A DNA stretch of 64,000 nucleotides from RDYZ01 sp964518905 (GTDB lineage Bacteria > Cyanobacteriota > Cyanobacteriia > Cyanobacteriales > Geitlerinemataceae). Position 1 is the first letter of the stretch, and each line of letters starts with the position of its first letter. The stretch is from positions 8,725 through 72,724 of the forward strand of contig CAZFJL010000021.1 in NCBI GenBank assembly GCA_964518905.1. The letters are read 5' to 3'. A program made the position numbers and the translations under genes. Under the pieces are notes generated by a model, which did no database searches, was not told where the DNA came from, and was given only the letters and a program-made list of their open reading frames with translations. Shown piece by piece: positions 27,136 through 36,118 of this stretch.

Positions 27136-27606
27136 ATGAAGGTACGTCCGACCGGCAACACAACATGGCATCGCGCGATCGGCCTCGCTTTGGCCACGAT
27201 CGCCGGGATCAGCGCGATCGGCTCTGATCCACAACCCGCCGCCGCCCAACTCAGCGACGACGAAGCCCTCACCTCCTCCGCCGAAGAGCGCCGCATCCGT
27301 CTGCTCGAAATCCCCGATGCCTTCGAGCGTGCCTTTTTTGAACACGACCCAAACTACTACGACAATCAGGACTTTGAGCGTCGCCTAAGCTGGTTCACCA
27401 CCAGCTACACCGAAAACGAGATCGAGCGTGACGGGAGTTTGGTGGATACGGTGTACCAAGATCTTATGCGCCAACAAGCCCTCGATAGTCCGCCGATTCG
27501 CACGAACGATCTCGTCAATCCTTTTAACAGCAGCCTCAACACCATGCCGCGTGCGGGTATCAATCCCCCGATTCGCGGTAGCGAGTTTGCGATTCCGTAT
27601 AACTAG
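27136..27606 (+). CDS. Putative secreted protein, unknown function
   Basis: The product is 156 residues with a signal peptide: a basic N terminus, a hydrophobic core (AIGLALATIAGISAIG) and a likely cleavage after PAAAQ. The mature part is acidic and Tyr/Asn-rich (FFEHDPNYYDNQDFERRLSW) with no recognised domain. An AAAGGA ribosome binding site lies 6 nt before the ATG. It sits between ffh and ycf3 on the same strand, about 80 bp before ycf3, and the pair may share a transcript. The position beside a PSI assembly gene hints at a thylakoid-lumen or periplasmic role, but that is only context. Confidence 0.65.
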   Translation: MKVRPTGNTTWHRAIGLALATIAGISAIGSDPQPAAAQLSDDEALTSSAEERRIRLLEIPDAFERAFFEHDPNYYDNQDFERRLSWFTTSYTENEIERDGSLVDTVYQDLMRQQALDSPPIRTNDLVNPFNSSLNTMPRAGINPPIRGSEFAIPYN

Positions 27607-27684
27607 CGTTCGATCGCGTTAATCACGGCTCGCCGCAATACCATCTCGATCGCTCCCCACTTTAATAAAGACCACGATTTAACA

Positions 27685-28203
27685 ATGCCACGGACTCAAC
27701 GTAACGATAACTTCATCGACAAAAGCTTTACGGTCATGGCTGACCTGATTTTGAAGCTGATGCCGACGAATCAAAACTCGAAAAAAGCCTTTGCGTATTA
27801 TCGTGACGGTATGTCAGCTCAGGCCGACGGTGAGTACGCCGAAGCGATGGAAAACTACGCCGAAGCCTTGACCCTCGAAGATGATCCCAACGATCGTAGC
27901 TACATCCTCTACAACATGGGGCTGATTCATGCCAGTAACGGCGAGCATGACGCGGCTTTGAGCAAGTATTACGACGCGATGGAGCTGAATCCGAATATGC
28001 CGCAGGTCTTGAATAACATCGCCGTCATTTTTCACTATCGCGGCGAGCAAGCCAAAGCCGAAGGCGACGAAGATACGGCGGAAAACTTCTTCGATCGCGC
28101 CGCCGACTACTGGAAACAGGCCGTCGGTATCGCCCCGAACAACTACATTGAGGCGCAAAACTGGCTCAAAACCACCGGACGCGCCGCGATCGACGGATTT
28201 TAG
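27685..28203 (+). CDS. ycf3: Photosystem I assembly protein Ycf3
   Basis: The product is 172 residues with the signature N terminus (MPRTQRNDNFIDKSFTVMAD, then LILKLMPTN). Three tetratricopeptide repeats follow (near residues 35-68, 72-105 and 112-150; for example SYILYNMGLIHASNGEHDAA). Ycf3 is a peripheral thylakoid TPR chaperone needed to assemble PsaA and PsaB into photosystem I. The length matches cyanobacterial and plastid Ycf3 (about 170). The gene is intact. Confidence 0.96.
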   Translation: MPRTQRNDNFIDKSFTVMADLILKLMPTNQNSKKAFAYYRDGMSAQADGEYAEAMENYAEALTLEDDPNDRSYILYNMGLIHASNGEHDAALSKYYDAMELNPNMPQVLNNIAVIFHYRGEQAKAEGDEDTAENFFDRAADYWKQAVGIAPNNYIEAQNWLKTTGRAAIDGF

Positions 28204-28259
28204 CTTCTAAGCTTCTAAGCCAAGATCAACCCGTTCGACCCTACTCTTCGACCCTACTC
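28202..28259 (+). repeat. Short tandem duplications between ycf3 and gatC
   Basis: AGCTTCTA is duplicated at 28202 and 28210. TTCGACCCTACTC (13 bp) is duplicated at 28234 and 28247. There is no coding content. Confidence 0.75.
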
Positions 28260-28282
28260 TATAGACCTCGCTCCTCTGAACC

Positions 28283-28564
28283 ATGCTCGATCGCGAAGAC
28301 GTTAAAAAAGTTGCTCATCTCGCCCGCCTAGAGCTGACCGACGCCGAGACCGACGCGTTTACCGGGCAGCTCGCCCAAATTCTCGATTACGTCGAACAGC
28401 TCAACGAACTCGACACCGACAATGTCGCCCCGACCGCGCACGCGATCGACATGCGCAACGTCACCCGCCCCGATACCCTCGAAACCTACGAACATCGCGA
28501 AGACGTCCTCAACTCCGCCCCGGCTCGTGAAGGCGATTTCTTCCGCGTGCCAAAAATTATGTAG
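28283..28564 (+). CDS. gatC: Aspartyl/glutamyl-tRNA amidotransferase subunit C
   Basis: The product is 93 residues and matches GatC throughout: VKKVAHLARLELTD, then FTGQLAQILDYVEQLNELDT, DNVAPTAHAIDMRNVTRPD and APAREGDFFRVPKIM at the end. GatC stabilises the GatA/GatB complex that converts Glu-tRNA(Gln) to Gln-tRNA(Gln) in organisms without GlnRS, as in cyanobacteria. gatA and gatB are not in this window. It follows ycf3 by about 80 bp and has a strong terminator after it. Confidence 0.95.
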   Translation: MLDREDVKKVAHLARLELTDAETDAFTGQLAQILDYVEQLNELDTDNVAPTAHAIDMRNVTRPDTLETYEHREDVLNSAPAREGDFFRVPKIM

Positions 28565-28638
28565 ACCCTCGGCTTAACGATCGACTCAAGGTCTGAACGG
28601 ATCATTAATTGGGTCAAGTTTTTTTGGAAGACCGATCA

Positions 28639-28672
28639 AAAACCGCTGGAATAGGTCTATTCCGGCGGTTTT
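28639..28672. terminator. Bidirectional terminator between gatC and the PstS-like gene
   Basis: AAAACCGCTGGAATA pairs with TATTCCGGCGGTTTT (15 bp, one G-T) around the loop GGTC. T-runs flank on both strands. It serves the convergent gatC (+) and lipoprotein (-) genes. Confidence 0.85.
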
Positions 28673-28693
28673 GTTTGGGTTGATTTTAGGGTT

Positions 28694-29773
28694 CTATGGC
28701 AACTCGTAGCCAAGAATTTCGTAAAACTTGGTCGTACTTCGATCGAGCGTCGCGAAATCCGCCGGGAAGTATCCGGTCTCTCCAAGAGCCCAATTGATGT
28801 GGCTCAAGACAAACGAAACAAACGCTTCGACTTGTTTTTTCTGACCGAGCGTTGCCGTATCTACGTAGACGTATAAGGGACGCGAAAAGGGATATTGACC
28901 GCGTGCAACCGAATCGGATGTCGCTTTGATGCCTTCAATGGCGATCGACACCAAATCCTCGGAATATTCGCTGTAGTAGGCATAGCTAAAAAAGCTAATG
29001 GCATAGGGATTGGCGAGCACTCCCTGGGCGAGATCTTCTGCACTGGCGCTGGATGTCGTGTTGAGTGCTTTGACAATATCTTCGCGATCGGTGATGCCAA
29101 CCCGCTCAGTAAAAATATCGAGAGTACCCGAATCTAAATCCGGTACAAAGCGGATGATCGCTTCCTGCGGCCATGCTGGATTAACATCTGACCACTTCTC
29201 CGCCGCAAAGAGCGTTTTTAGCTCATTAATCGTGGCATCTTTGAGCCAGGTATTTTCAGGATTGATCACGATTACAACCGCATCTTTACCAATCTCAAAC
29301 TCAGCCAGAGTGCGGCCATTCGTTTGACACGCTGCTGTCTCGGTCTCTTTCACTTGACGACTGGCTAGCACAATATTCGTCTCGCTATTACTGCAATACA
29401 GCTCAAAACCGCTTCCTGTACCGATCGCATCGATTTTCATTAACCCGGCATAGCCTTCCTCAATAAACCGCTGGTAGAGCAAGTCCATAATGGGGGCGAT
29501 CGTGTCGCTACCGGTAATGTGGAGATCGCCCTCAATATCGAGGGGTCGAAACTCGGGTAAGGGAATGTTGCCGCTGGGCCGTGGTGGAGATTTGGGTGGT
29601 GGCGGTGAAGGCAGCTCTACAATTCGGTCTTCCGGCGATCTTGAGTTGGTTAACTCGTTTGCGTCATCAAAGGCAGCATCTTGATCCGATCCCAATCCAC
29701 AGCCTCCGATCGCCAGAGCAGCCACAACTAGCCCCGCAAACCTAGCACCACGCCAAAAACTGAAGCCTGACAT
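28694..29773 (-). CDS. PstS-like substrate-binding lipoprotein
   Basis: The product is 359 residues from the ATG at 29773. This start gives a lipoprotein signal (RFAGLVVAALAIGGC, lipid Cys25), then a Pro-rich linker and a PBP-like domain with the PstS pattern GDLHITGSDTIAPIMDLLYQ and AIGTGSGF. An alternative ATG at 29878 overlaps the stop of the upstream mscS-like gene by ATGA and would place 35 extra residues before the signal. Translational coupling and later processing cannot be excluded. PstS-type proteins bind phosphate for ABC import, but no pstCAB is nearby. The linkage to a channel and a sensor suggests another role, which is inference. Confidence 0.75.
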   Translation of the reverse strand: MSGFSFWRGARFAGLVVAALAIGGCGLGSDQDAAFDDANELTNSRSPEDRIVELPSPPPPKSPPRPSGNIPLPEFRPLDIEGDLHITGSDTIAPIMDLLYQRFIEEGYAGLMKIDAIGTGSGFELYCSNSETNIVLASRQVKETETAACQTNGRTLAEFEIGKDAVVIVINPENTWLKDATINELKTLFAAEKWSDVNPAWPQEAIIRFVPDLDSGTLDIFTERVGITDREDIVKALNTTSSASAEDLAQGVLANPYAISFFSYAYYSEYSEDLVSIAIEGIKATSDSVARGQYPFSRPLYVYVDTATLGQKKQVEAFVSFVLSHINWALGETGYFPADFATLDRSTTKFYEILGYELP

Positions 29774-29874
29774 CTGCGGAGATCGGGTTTGTCTACGGTC
29801 AGTATCACCCGCTTCATCGGTTAGCACAGGCGCATCCTGATGACGCCCGATCGGTCTTAGCCAGTGTAATTGGA

Positions 29875-31422
29875 TCATTCGTCATCATCTCCATCATCAT
29901 CGAGACCCGAATCGCTAAAATCCTGAGCAGCAGCGGGATCTAACTGAGATGCCAGTAAGCGTTGACTCGATCGCGCTCGATAATCCAGCATAAAATCCAG
30001 GGTACGGCGACGCTCGGATAATAACCCATTTAGATCTTGGGCAAAACGTGGATTGCGCTGAATCAGGCTTGCCAGCAATGACATGGGCAAGGCGATCGCC
30101 CGCAGGTCTTCGATCACCGAAACCGTGACTAAACTCGCTTCGGTCGGTAACAAGACCATTTCACCAAAAAAGTCGCCTTTTTTCAGGCGCGTCACCTCAA
30201 AGCTATCCTCTTCCCGCTCACCCTCATAGATCAGCTTGACCTGACCGGACAAGATCACGTAAAACGCCTCATCCAGCTCGCCCGCTTCTACGACATTTTC
30301 TTCCGCGCCATAGTACTCCACGACCACCTGTTCAGCGACGCGATCGATGGTTTCCTCTCGCAACGCATGAAAGTAGGGCAGGGATTTCAGACGTTTGGCG
30401 ATCGCCGTCGGCTGCTGGTCTGCGGGCAAAAAGTCACGATCGATGTTGTATTGCAGTGAGATCGGTAGCGGCATCGTCAAGCCTTTACGTCGTGCTGCAT
30501 AGTAAATGCGGGTCATCAGTTTGTTGCGATACCCACCTTTTTTGGTGAAGTCACGAACGTAATACTTTAGTTCATAGGAAATTGAAAAATCATCATAGGA
30601 AATCGTACGCACAGAAGGAGCCGGATCAGGTTCAATCCCATCAGTATCGGACGCCACATCGAGCAACACCGATCGCACCCGGTTCGGCGCATCTTCATAG
30701 GAAAATCGCAGCACAACACTTTGGCCATGAACACTATTGAGCAATGTGTAGTTGTAAATCGAACCTTTGGCTAAAACACCGTTCGGGATAATGACCACAT
30801 CTTTATTGCCGGTCATCACACGCACGGCACGCCAGTTAAGTTCGATCACCTCGCCCTCAATATCGCCGATACGCAGATAGTCGCCGACCTTAAACGGCGC
30901 TTCAAAAATCAACAGAAATCCAGAGACAAGATTACTGAGCGTATCTTGCAGCGCCAGAGCAATAACTAAAGATCCCACCCCCAAGGCTTGAGCCACTCTG
31001 CCCAAATCGACATCCCAGACCGTCGATGCGACATAGCCACTCACGCTCAGGATGATGAACAGCCGCGCACACTGAAACAGCAGATTGGGGATCTGGATTT
31101 GCCAGGAGTATAGGGGTTTATTGTCAACACACACCACGCCCAAAAAGTTCAGCAACACCACGATGCTCGCCAGTCCGAGCAGTGTCGCTAGAGCCTTCGC
31201 GATCGGATGAACAACGGGCAGGTGTAGGATCTCAACCGCAACAATCAGTAGTGCCACCAGGGGCATGACGAAGTTGCGAACCTGAATGATAGGGTTCACC
31301 AGCGGACTGGCTTGGCGCTGTAGCCGCGTGACGACTTCTTCCAGCGCGATCGTCACACAGGGGAAAACAACGACGACGATCGTTCCCCAGATGACCATCG
31401 TTTGATTTAGATTCTCCGGCAC
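29875..31422 (-). CDS. MscS-family channel with cyclic-nucleotide-binding-like domain
   Basis: The product is 515 residues from a GTG at 31422 (an ATG at 31398 is possible). Four to five hydrophobic segments precede the MscS pore-lining helix (ALGVGSLVIALALQDTLSNL), the beta domain (FKVGDYLRIGDIEGEVIELNW, VVIIPNGVL) and a C-terminal CNB domain near residues 365-485 (VVEAGELDEAFYVILSGQVK, GDFFGEM). MscS with a CNB domain is the bCNG type of channel. In the phosphate-binding cassette FGEMVLLPTEASLVTV the usual Arg is replaced by Ser, so cyclic-nucleotide binding is doubtful. It is preceded by a sensor gene (100-bp gap) and followed by a lipoprotein gene (4-bp overlap or close). Confidence 0.88.
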   Translation of the reverse strand: MPENLNQTMVIWGTIVVVVFPCVTIALEEVVTRLQRQASPLVNPIIQVRNFVMPLVALLIVAVEILHLPVVHPIAKALATLLGLASIVVLLNFLGVVCVDNKPLYSWQIQIPNLLFQCARLFIILSVSGYVASTVWDVDLGRVAQALGVGSLVIALALQDTLSNLVSGFLLIFEAPFKVGDYLRIGDIEGEVIELNWRAVRVMTGNKDVVIIPNGVLAKGSIYNYTLLNSVHGQSVVLRFSYEDAPNRVRSVLLDVASDTDGIEPDPAPSVRTISYDDFSISYELKYYVRDFTKKGGYRNKLMTRIYYAARRKGLTMPLPISLQYNIDRDFLPADQQPTAIAKRLKSLPYFHALREETIDRVAEQVVVEYYGAEENVVEAGELDEAFYVILSGQVKLIYEGEREEDSFEVTRLKKGDFFGEMVLLPTEASLVTVSVIEDLRAIALPMSLLASLIQRNPRFAQDLNGLLSERRRTLDFMLDYRARSSQRLLASQLDPAAAQDFSDSGLDDDGDDDE

Positions 31423-31522
31423 AGTCTTAACTCTCCTCGAAGTAAGCCCGATGGCGATGAGATTGATGAATTATCCGGTCGAAAGGTCTGACCGAAGGGT
31501 GGTAAAGGAGGGGAGGGTCAAA

Positions 31523-33682
31523 CTATCCCGCTTGGGACAGGCTGGTGGAGTTTGATTCTCCAAGTTCAGAGCTTAAATTGATCTTCCAAGCTTTAACGGA
31601 GTCCCCAGTATCCGCGACGAGAACCTTCTCATGCGGGGTGAACTCATAGGATTCTTTTAAGCGGCTAAACACAGAAGAAGAGACCAAGATTGATGCAAGC
31701 GGAGCACTGGCTTTCAGGGAGTTACTGATCGTCATCACGGGGCCCCAGATGTTGTAGGCAAATTTATTTCGCCCAATAATTCCGGCCTGAACGCTTCCGG
31801 AGCTAATGCCAGCTCGCAAGCGAAGGTTGCCTTGATGCAGATTGCCGAAACCGATGATCGCATCTTCCACTTCGATCAAAAATTCCAACAGTCGCTGGGT
31901 GTGATCCATGCGCGGTCGGCTCAAGCCCGATACAGCCACAAAATCATCCCCTAGCAGCGAGAGACGCTCAATATCAAAACGACTCGCCAAAACGTCAACA
32001 ATATCGATGAGTTCATCTAGGAGTTCTGCGCCATTTTGGGGGTCTAAATTTTCAATCAGAGCATCGAACCCATCAATGCTGGCGACCATCACGGTAATTT
32101 CTTGAAATTTGCTGGCAGCCAGCCGATCGCCCGCCTGACGACGCTCAACAGCTAGCGCGGGCAAGACATTCAGTAGCAGCGCTTCATTTTCGCGAGTCTT
32201 GTTCTTGACAATCTGAAATTGCTTGCGAATGCTTGCCAGCGTTTCATTGAAGCTCTCGGCTAGCTCACCGAATTCATCTCGGGATTCGACACTCACCTCG
32301 GCATCAAAATCCCCATTTTTGACCTGCCGAGCACCTTCGATCATGTGATCCATCGGCGTAACAAAGCGCGTTGCGACGAAGCGAGCGATAAATGTAATCG
32401 CCAAAATCAACAGTACGGTGGAAATCAGAAGAAACTCTTGCAGTTTACGCACGGGGGTATAAGCTTCTGCGAGATCCATTTCAGAGATGATCGCCCAATC
32501 AACGCCACTAATCTTGAGTGGTGCAAACGAGCTTAAGACTTCAGTATTGCGATAGTCTTGAATAATTCTTGTACCTTCAACACCACTAATTGCCTGCTTG
32601 GCCGCTTCGGTTTTGACGGGCTGGAGCAGAATTGAGGTATTAAATTTTTCGATTTGAGCGATCGTACTGTCGGGTATACCGCTGGACTTGAGGTCTTTTT
32701 TGTAACCGTTGGGATCTTCAATTAAAAAACGCGAAATTGATCGCATTTTGTAATCAGATCCCACCAGATAAGTTTCGCCGGTATCACCTAACCCGTCGCG
32801 TTTCCAGCTCTCATCACCAGTGAGCACTTTGTTGATTTCATCGACGGGAAGCTGGATCGCCAAAATCCCGACCACGTGAGGCCCGTTGTAGATCGGACCG
32901 GCGATAAAAGCAGCGGGAGCCGCATAGGACGGGCGATAGGGCTCAAAGTCCACGAGCTGCATTGCGCCTCGTTCTGGGCTCCGCAAAACGCGCTCAACCA
33001 CAGTGGCTAGATTGGTTTTACGGTATGCACCCCGAAACAGGTTAGAGCCAAAATCTGTTTCTTTACTGACAGAATAGACAACATTTCCAGTTTTATGGTC
33101 AATCAAGAAGACATCGTAGTAGCCAAAACGATCGCTTAAATTGGCAAAAAGCTCGTGATATTTCGCGTGTATTTTGCTGTAATTACTGCCGTCATTCGCA
33201 TCATTAAGTAATGCTTTATCTCCGACCTTTGCTTCATTTGCAGCGATGTAGTAGTACTGAACGTAGACTCCGGCTTGGGTGGTGGGGCGATAGTTTGCGA
33301 AGTGCGGCTGTCCGCCTACGCTGGCAGAAAGTTCTGGAAAAAAATCAGTTTTGTAATACTCTTCAAGTTCCTGATTCCAGTTGTCAGGAATATATTCAAA
33401 ATTTAGCTCTTTAAAGCTGGTGTTAAATTCGACCATGGCTTCAACCACCATGCGATCTTCGCAGAGGGTCGCAACGTGTCCGTACAGGTTGTTAAAGTAC
33501 GATTCGATTTGATACGCTTTCGAGGCTCGCACACTAACGAGTTGGTTGGAGATCGCTGTTTTGATGATGTTGCGGGCGCGATTCCAACTGAGGTAGCTGA
33601 CGATCGCGATCGAGCCGAGACTGACGGACAGCAGCATCGCCATCAATTTGGTTTTGATGCGGAGTTGACCGAAATCGAACAT
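31523..33682 (-). CDS. dCache-HAMP sensor with degenerate class III cyclase domain
   Basis: The product is 719 residues from the ATG at 33682; a TTG 4 codons upstream is less likely. A membrane helix (residues 13-30) leads to an extracytoplasmic Cache-like region, a second helix (near 417-436), a HAMP domain (ATRFVTPMDHMIEGARQVKN) and a class III nucleotide cyclase domain (from about 520). In that domain the first metal Asp is Ser535 (VMVASIDGF), the purine Lys position is Ser575 (ERLSLLGDD), the second purine Asp is Asn644 (YNIWG), and the transition-state Asn/Arg are Thr651/Ser655. Only the second metal Asp (LLGDD) remains. It is likely a non-catalytic signalling domain. It is the first gene of a co-directional set with the MscS-like gene. 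Confidence 0.85.
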   Translation of the reverse strand: MFDFGQLRIKTKLMAMLLSVSLGSIAIVSYLSWNRARNIIKTAISNQLVSVRASKAYQIESYFNNLYGHVATLCEDRMVVEAMVEFNTSFKELNFEYIPDNWNQELEEYYKTDFFPELSASVGGQPHFANYRPTTQAGVYVQYYYIAANEAKVGDKALLNDANDGSNYSKIHAKYHELFANLSDRFGYYDVFLIDHKTGNVVYSVSKETDFGSNLFRGAYRKTNLATVVERVLRSPERGAMQLVDFEPYRPSYAAPAAFIAGPIYNGPHVVGILAIQLPVDEINKVLTGDESWKRDGLGDTGETYLVGSDYKMRSISRFLIEDPNGYKKDLKSSGIPDSTIAQIEKFNTSILLQPVKTEAAKQAISGVEGTRIIQDYRNTEVLSSFAPLKISGVDWAIISEMDLAEAYTPVRKLQEFLLISTVLLILAITFIARFVATRFVTPMDHMIEGARQVKNGDFDAEVSVESRDEFGELAESFNETLASIRKQFQIVKNKTRENEALLLNVLPALAVERRQAGDRLAASKFQEITVMVASIDGFDALIENLDPQNGAELLDELIDIVDVLASRFDIERLSLLGDDFVAVSGLSRPRMDHTQRLLEFLIEVEDAIIGFGNLHQGNLRLRAGISSGSVQAGIIGRNKFAYNIWGPVMTISNSLKASAPLASILVSSSVFSRLKESYEFTPHEKVLVADTGDSVKAWKINLSSELGESNSTSLSQAG

Positions 33683-33817
33683 AGATGGATGCAAGAGAAG
33701 GACAAGCGAGGCAGCCGTGACGCGAAACTGAGGCTACGGAGTTGAGATGGATCGTCAGAACTCGTGTCTCATAGAGAGCATTGATCAGGAATTGAACCTA
33801 ATCCTATTGGGCAAATA

Positions 33818-34411
33818 CTAGATCGAAGCTGGAACTTTTGCGAGTATAAATACGCTACCGACATTTCCGCGACCAATTCGTAATGTTTCGTCAAGGTAGG
33901 TGATATCGAGCCAGCCGCGCCGATCGCGATCGGCTAGGCTGAAGTCGAGGGCGAGAAAGCGAGGGGTTTGACCGAGGCGTGTGATCCAGTCATCCGGGGA
34001 GGTGTAGCCGACGGCTCCTTGCAATCCGCCGACAAAGCGCTGAAAAATCACGTCAACGCGCCGATCGGAAAGCGGCTCAAAGCGGGCTTCGACGCTGACC
34101 AGACCACCGAGAGCGGGAATACCATCGATTTCGGCGATGTTATAGATCGATCGCGAGGCCACGCGGACACACTGGTAAATATTACGCAGGCTGTAGAGCG
34201 GCAGGCGATCGAGGTTGAGGAGTTCGCTGCTGGTGGTGTAGAGCAAGCGCCAGTTGCCGTCAATCAGCGGGCTTTCTAGGGGTTTGGGGGTGGGGTTGCG
34301 TTCTTCGAGGCGGGCGATCGCGGCGAGAATCGCTTGTTTCTCCACAGCGCTGGCGTTGTTGCCGAGGTTAACGCCATCGATCAGTCGGATCAAGTCGTCT
34401 TTTTCAAACAT
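33818..34411 (-). CDS. PAP/fibrillin family (plastid lipid-associated) protein
   Basis: The product is 197 residues. The PAP/fibrillin pattern is visible: a helical N terminus (IARLEERNPTPKPLES), then LIDGNWRLLYTTSSELLNLDR and the later strand pattern GNVGSVFILAKV, forming a lipocalin-like barrel. In plants and cyanobacteria these proteins associate with thylakoid lipids and plastoglobule-like bodies and help protect photosystem II under stress. The cyanobacterial homologues are soluble with no signal peptide, as here. It is monocistronic and starts at the ATG at 34411. Confidence 0.88.
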   Translation of the reverse strand: MFEKDDLIRLIDGVNLGNNASAVEKQAILAAIARLEERNPTPKPLESPLIDGNWRLLYTTSSELLNLDRLPLYSLRNIYQCVRVASRSIYNIAEIDGIPALGGLVSVEARFEPLSDRRVDVIFQRFVGGLQGAVGYTSPDDWITRLGQTPRFLALDFSLADRDRRGWLDITYLDETLRIGRGNVGSVFILAKVPASI

Positions 34412-34554
34412 GGAATAGACCTAAGCGCCATAATTGCTTCAATATTCAATCAACATAATCCACTCAACGAAAAAAGAGACGTTGTTTGTCATGCAACATC
34501 TCTCTAGCGAATATCTCGATTGTTTGTCGTTTTTGCGTGTCGTGGTTGAGACGG

Positions 34555-36051
34555 TTAGCTAGCAGCGGGGATCGAGACATCGATCGGCTGTGCTGGGTGA
34601 GCGGGATCGAGCGAATCCAAAGATGGATTAATTTGGGCGGAATTGCCGACCACGAGGATGGTTAAATCGTCCGGTGCGAGGTAGGTGCGGGCGACGCGCT
34701 GGACATCGGCGATCGTGGTGGCTTCGATGCCGCGCTGATATTGAAAGATGAAGTCCGACGGGTAGCCGTAGTATTCGTAGCGGATCAGGCGCGAGAGGGT
34801 TTGAGCTGGATCGGCGAAGTTAAAGATAAACGAGTTCAGGGTTTTATCTTTCGCGGCCTGTAGCTCTTCGGGGGTGATGGCTTCGTTGCGAATGCGTTCG
34901 ATTTCGGTACGAACGGCGCGGATAAAGTCCACAGTGCTTTCGGCGCGGGTTTGACCGCCCGCGATGAACATGCCGGGATAGTCGTAGTTGGCGCTCCAGG
35001 CGGCATAGACCGTATAGGCCAAGCCTTGACGCGATCGCACTTCGTCAAATAACCGTCCACCAAACCCGTTGAGGACGTTATTCATGACGCCAAGCTGGGC
35101 GTAGTCGGGGCTATCGCGCAGGCCGCCCAGGTGTCCCATTTCGACGTAACTTTGGCTGAGATCGGGGCGATCGACGATATAGAGGCCGCTGACGGTGGCG
35201 GGGGTCACCTCTGGCAAGGCGAGTTCACGGCTCGATGTGGCTGACCAACCGCCGAATTGATCGATCACCTTTTGCGTCATGACTTCGGTGTCAAAATCGC
35301 CGACGAGTCCGAGAATGATGCGATCGGGGCTGACTTGGTCGGTGTAAAAATCGACCAGATCTTGACGAGTAATGTTGCCCAGGGTGGTGTATTCGACCGT
35401 GCGAGCGTAAGGACTGGTTTCGCCGTAAATCAGTTTGTTCAGCTCGCGATCGGCGATGTCATTGGGGTCATCATTTCGACGGGCAATACCGCCACGAAAC
35501 TGATTTTTGGCGAGTTCAAATTTGTCGTTGTCAAATACCGGGTGCTGCAAGATGTCTGCAAACAGGCCGAAGACGGTATCCGTATCTTCACTCAAGGCGC
35601 TGAAACTTGCGGTTCCAACGGTAAGGCTGATTGACGTTTCCACCGAGGCGGCAATCTGTTCGAGGGTGGCGTCGATTTCGGCAGCGCTGCGATCGTGGGT
35701 TCCGCCGGTACGGATCAGTTCGCCCGTGAGTGCGGCTAGACCAATTTGATCGGCGGGCTCGAAGCGTGACCCGATGCGAATCGTGGCGGAACCGCTGACG
35801 AGGGGCAGTTCATGATCCTCAACCAGGTAGACCACCATGCCGTTATCGAGCTCGACGCGGGTCGAATCGGGCAGTTGCAGTTCAGGGAGGGGGGGGAATT
35901 CAAGCTCGGTGTAGTGTCGCGCGGTCGCAGCAGCGGAAGGCTGGGGCTGGAGCAGGATGATCGCGATCGCTGTGATGAAACCCACGATCACCAGCCACGG
36001 CGATCGTAGCTGTGGACGGAAATGAAACAGACGACGCAACAAAGACATCAT
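34555..36051 (-). CDS. M16 peptidase homologue, non-catalytic subunit type
   Basis: The product is 498 residues with an N-terminal signal or anchor (LVIVGFITAIAIILLQ) and two M16 domains. At the site of the zinc motif HxxEH it has LTGELIRTGG, so the first domain lacks zinc ligands. The C-terminal domain has the substrate-binding R/Y signature (VRSRQGLAYTVYAAW). In two-subunit M16 enzymes one partner carries HxxEH and the other carries R/Y, and the gene upstream supplies HxxEH. The pair therefore likely forms a heterodimeric periplasmic or thylakoid-lumen protease. The genes are 67 bp apart on the same strand. Confidence 0.88.
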   Translation of the reverse strand: MMSLLRRLFHFRPQLRSPWLVIVGFITAIAIILLQPQPSAAATARHYTELEFPPLPELQLPDSTRVELDNGMVVYLVEDHELPLVSGSATIRIGSRFEPADQIGLAALTGELIRTGGTHDRSAAEIDATLEQIAASVETSISLTVGTASFSALSEDTDTVFGLFADILQHPVFDNDKFELAKNQFRGGIARRNDDPNDIADRELNKLIYGETSPYARTVEYTTLGNITRQDLVDFYTDQVSPDRIILGLVGDFDTEVMTQKVIDQFGGWSATSSRELALPEVTPATVSGLYIVDRPDLSQSYVEMGHLGGLRDSPDYAQLGVMNNVLNGFGGRLFDEVRSRQGLAYTVYAAWSANYDYPGMFIAGGQTRAESTVDFIRAVRTEIERIRNEAITPEELQAAKDKTLNSFIFNFADPAQTLSRLIRYEYYGYPSDFIFQYQRGIEATTIADVQRVARTYLAPDDLTILVVGNSAQINPSLDSLDPAHPAQPIDVSIPAAS

Positions 36052-36118
36052 GGCAGCGAGGAAACGATTCGACGGTTGAGATTGATTGAAGACAAGCGAG
36101 ATGAGGACAGCGAACGGC

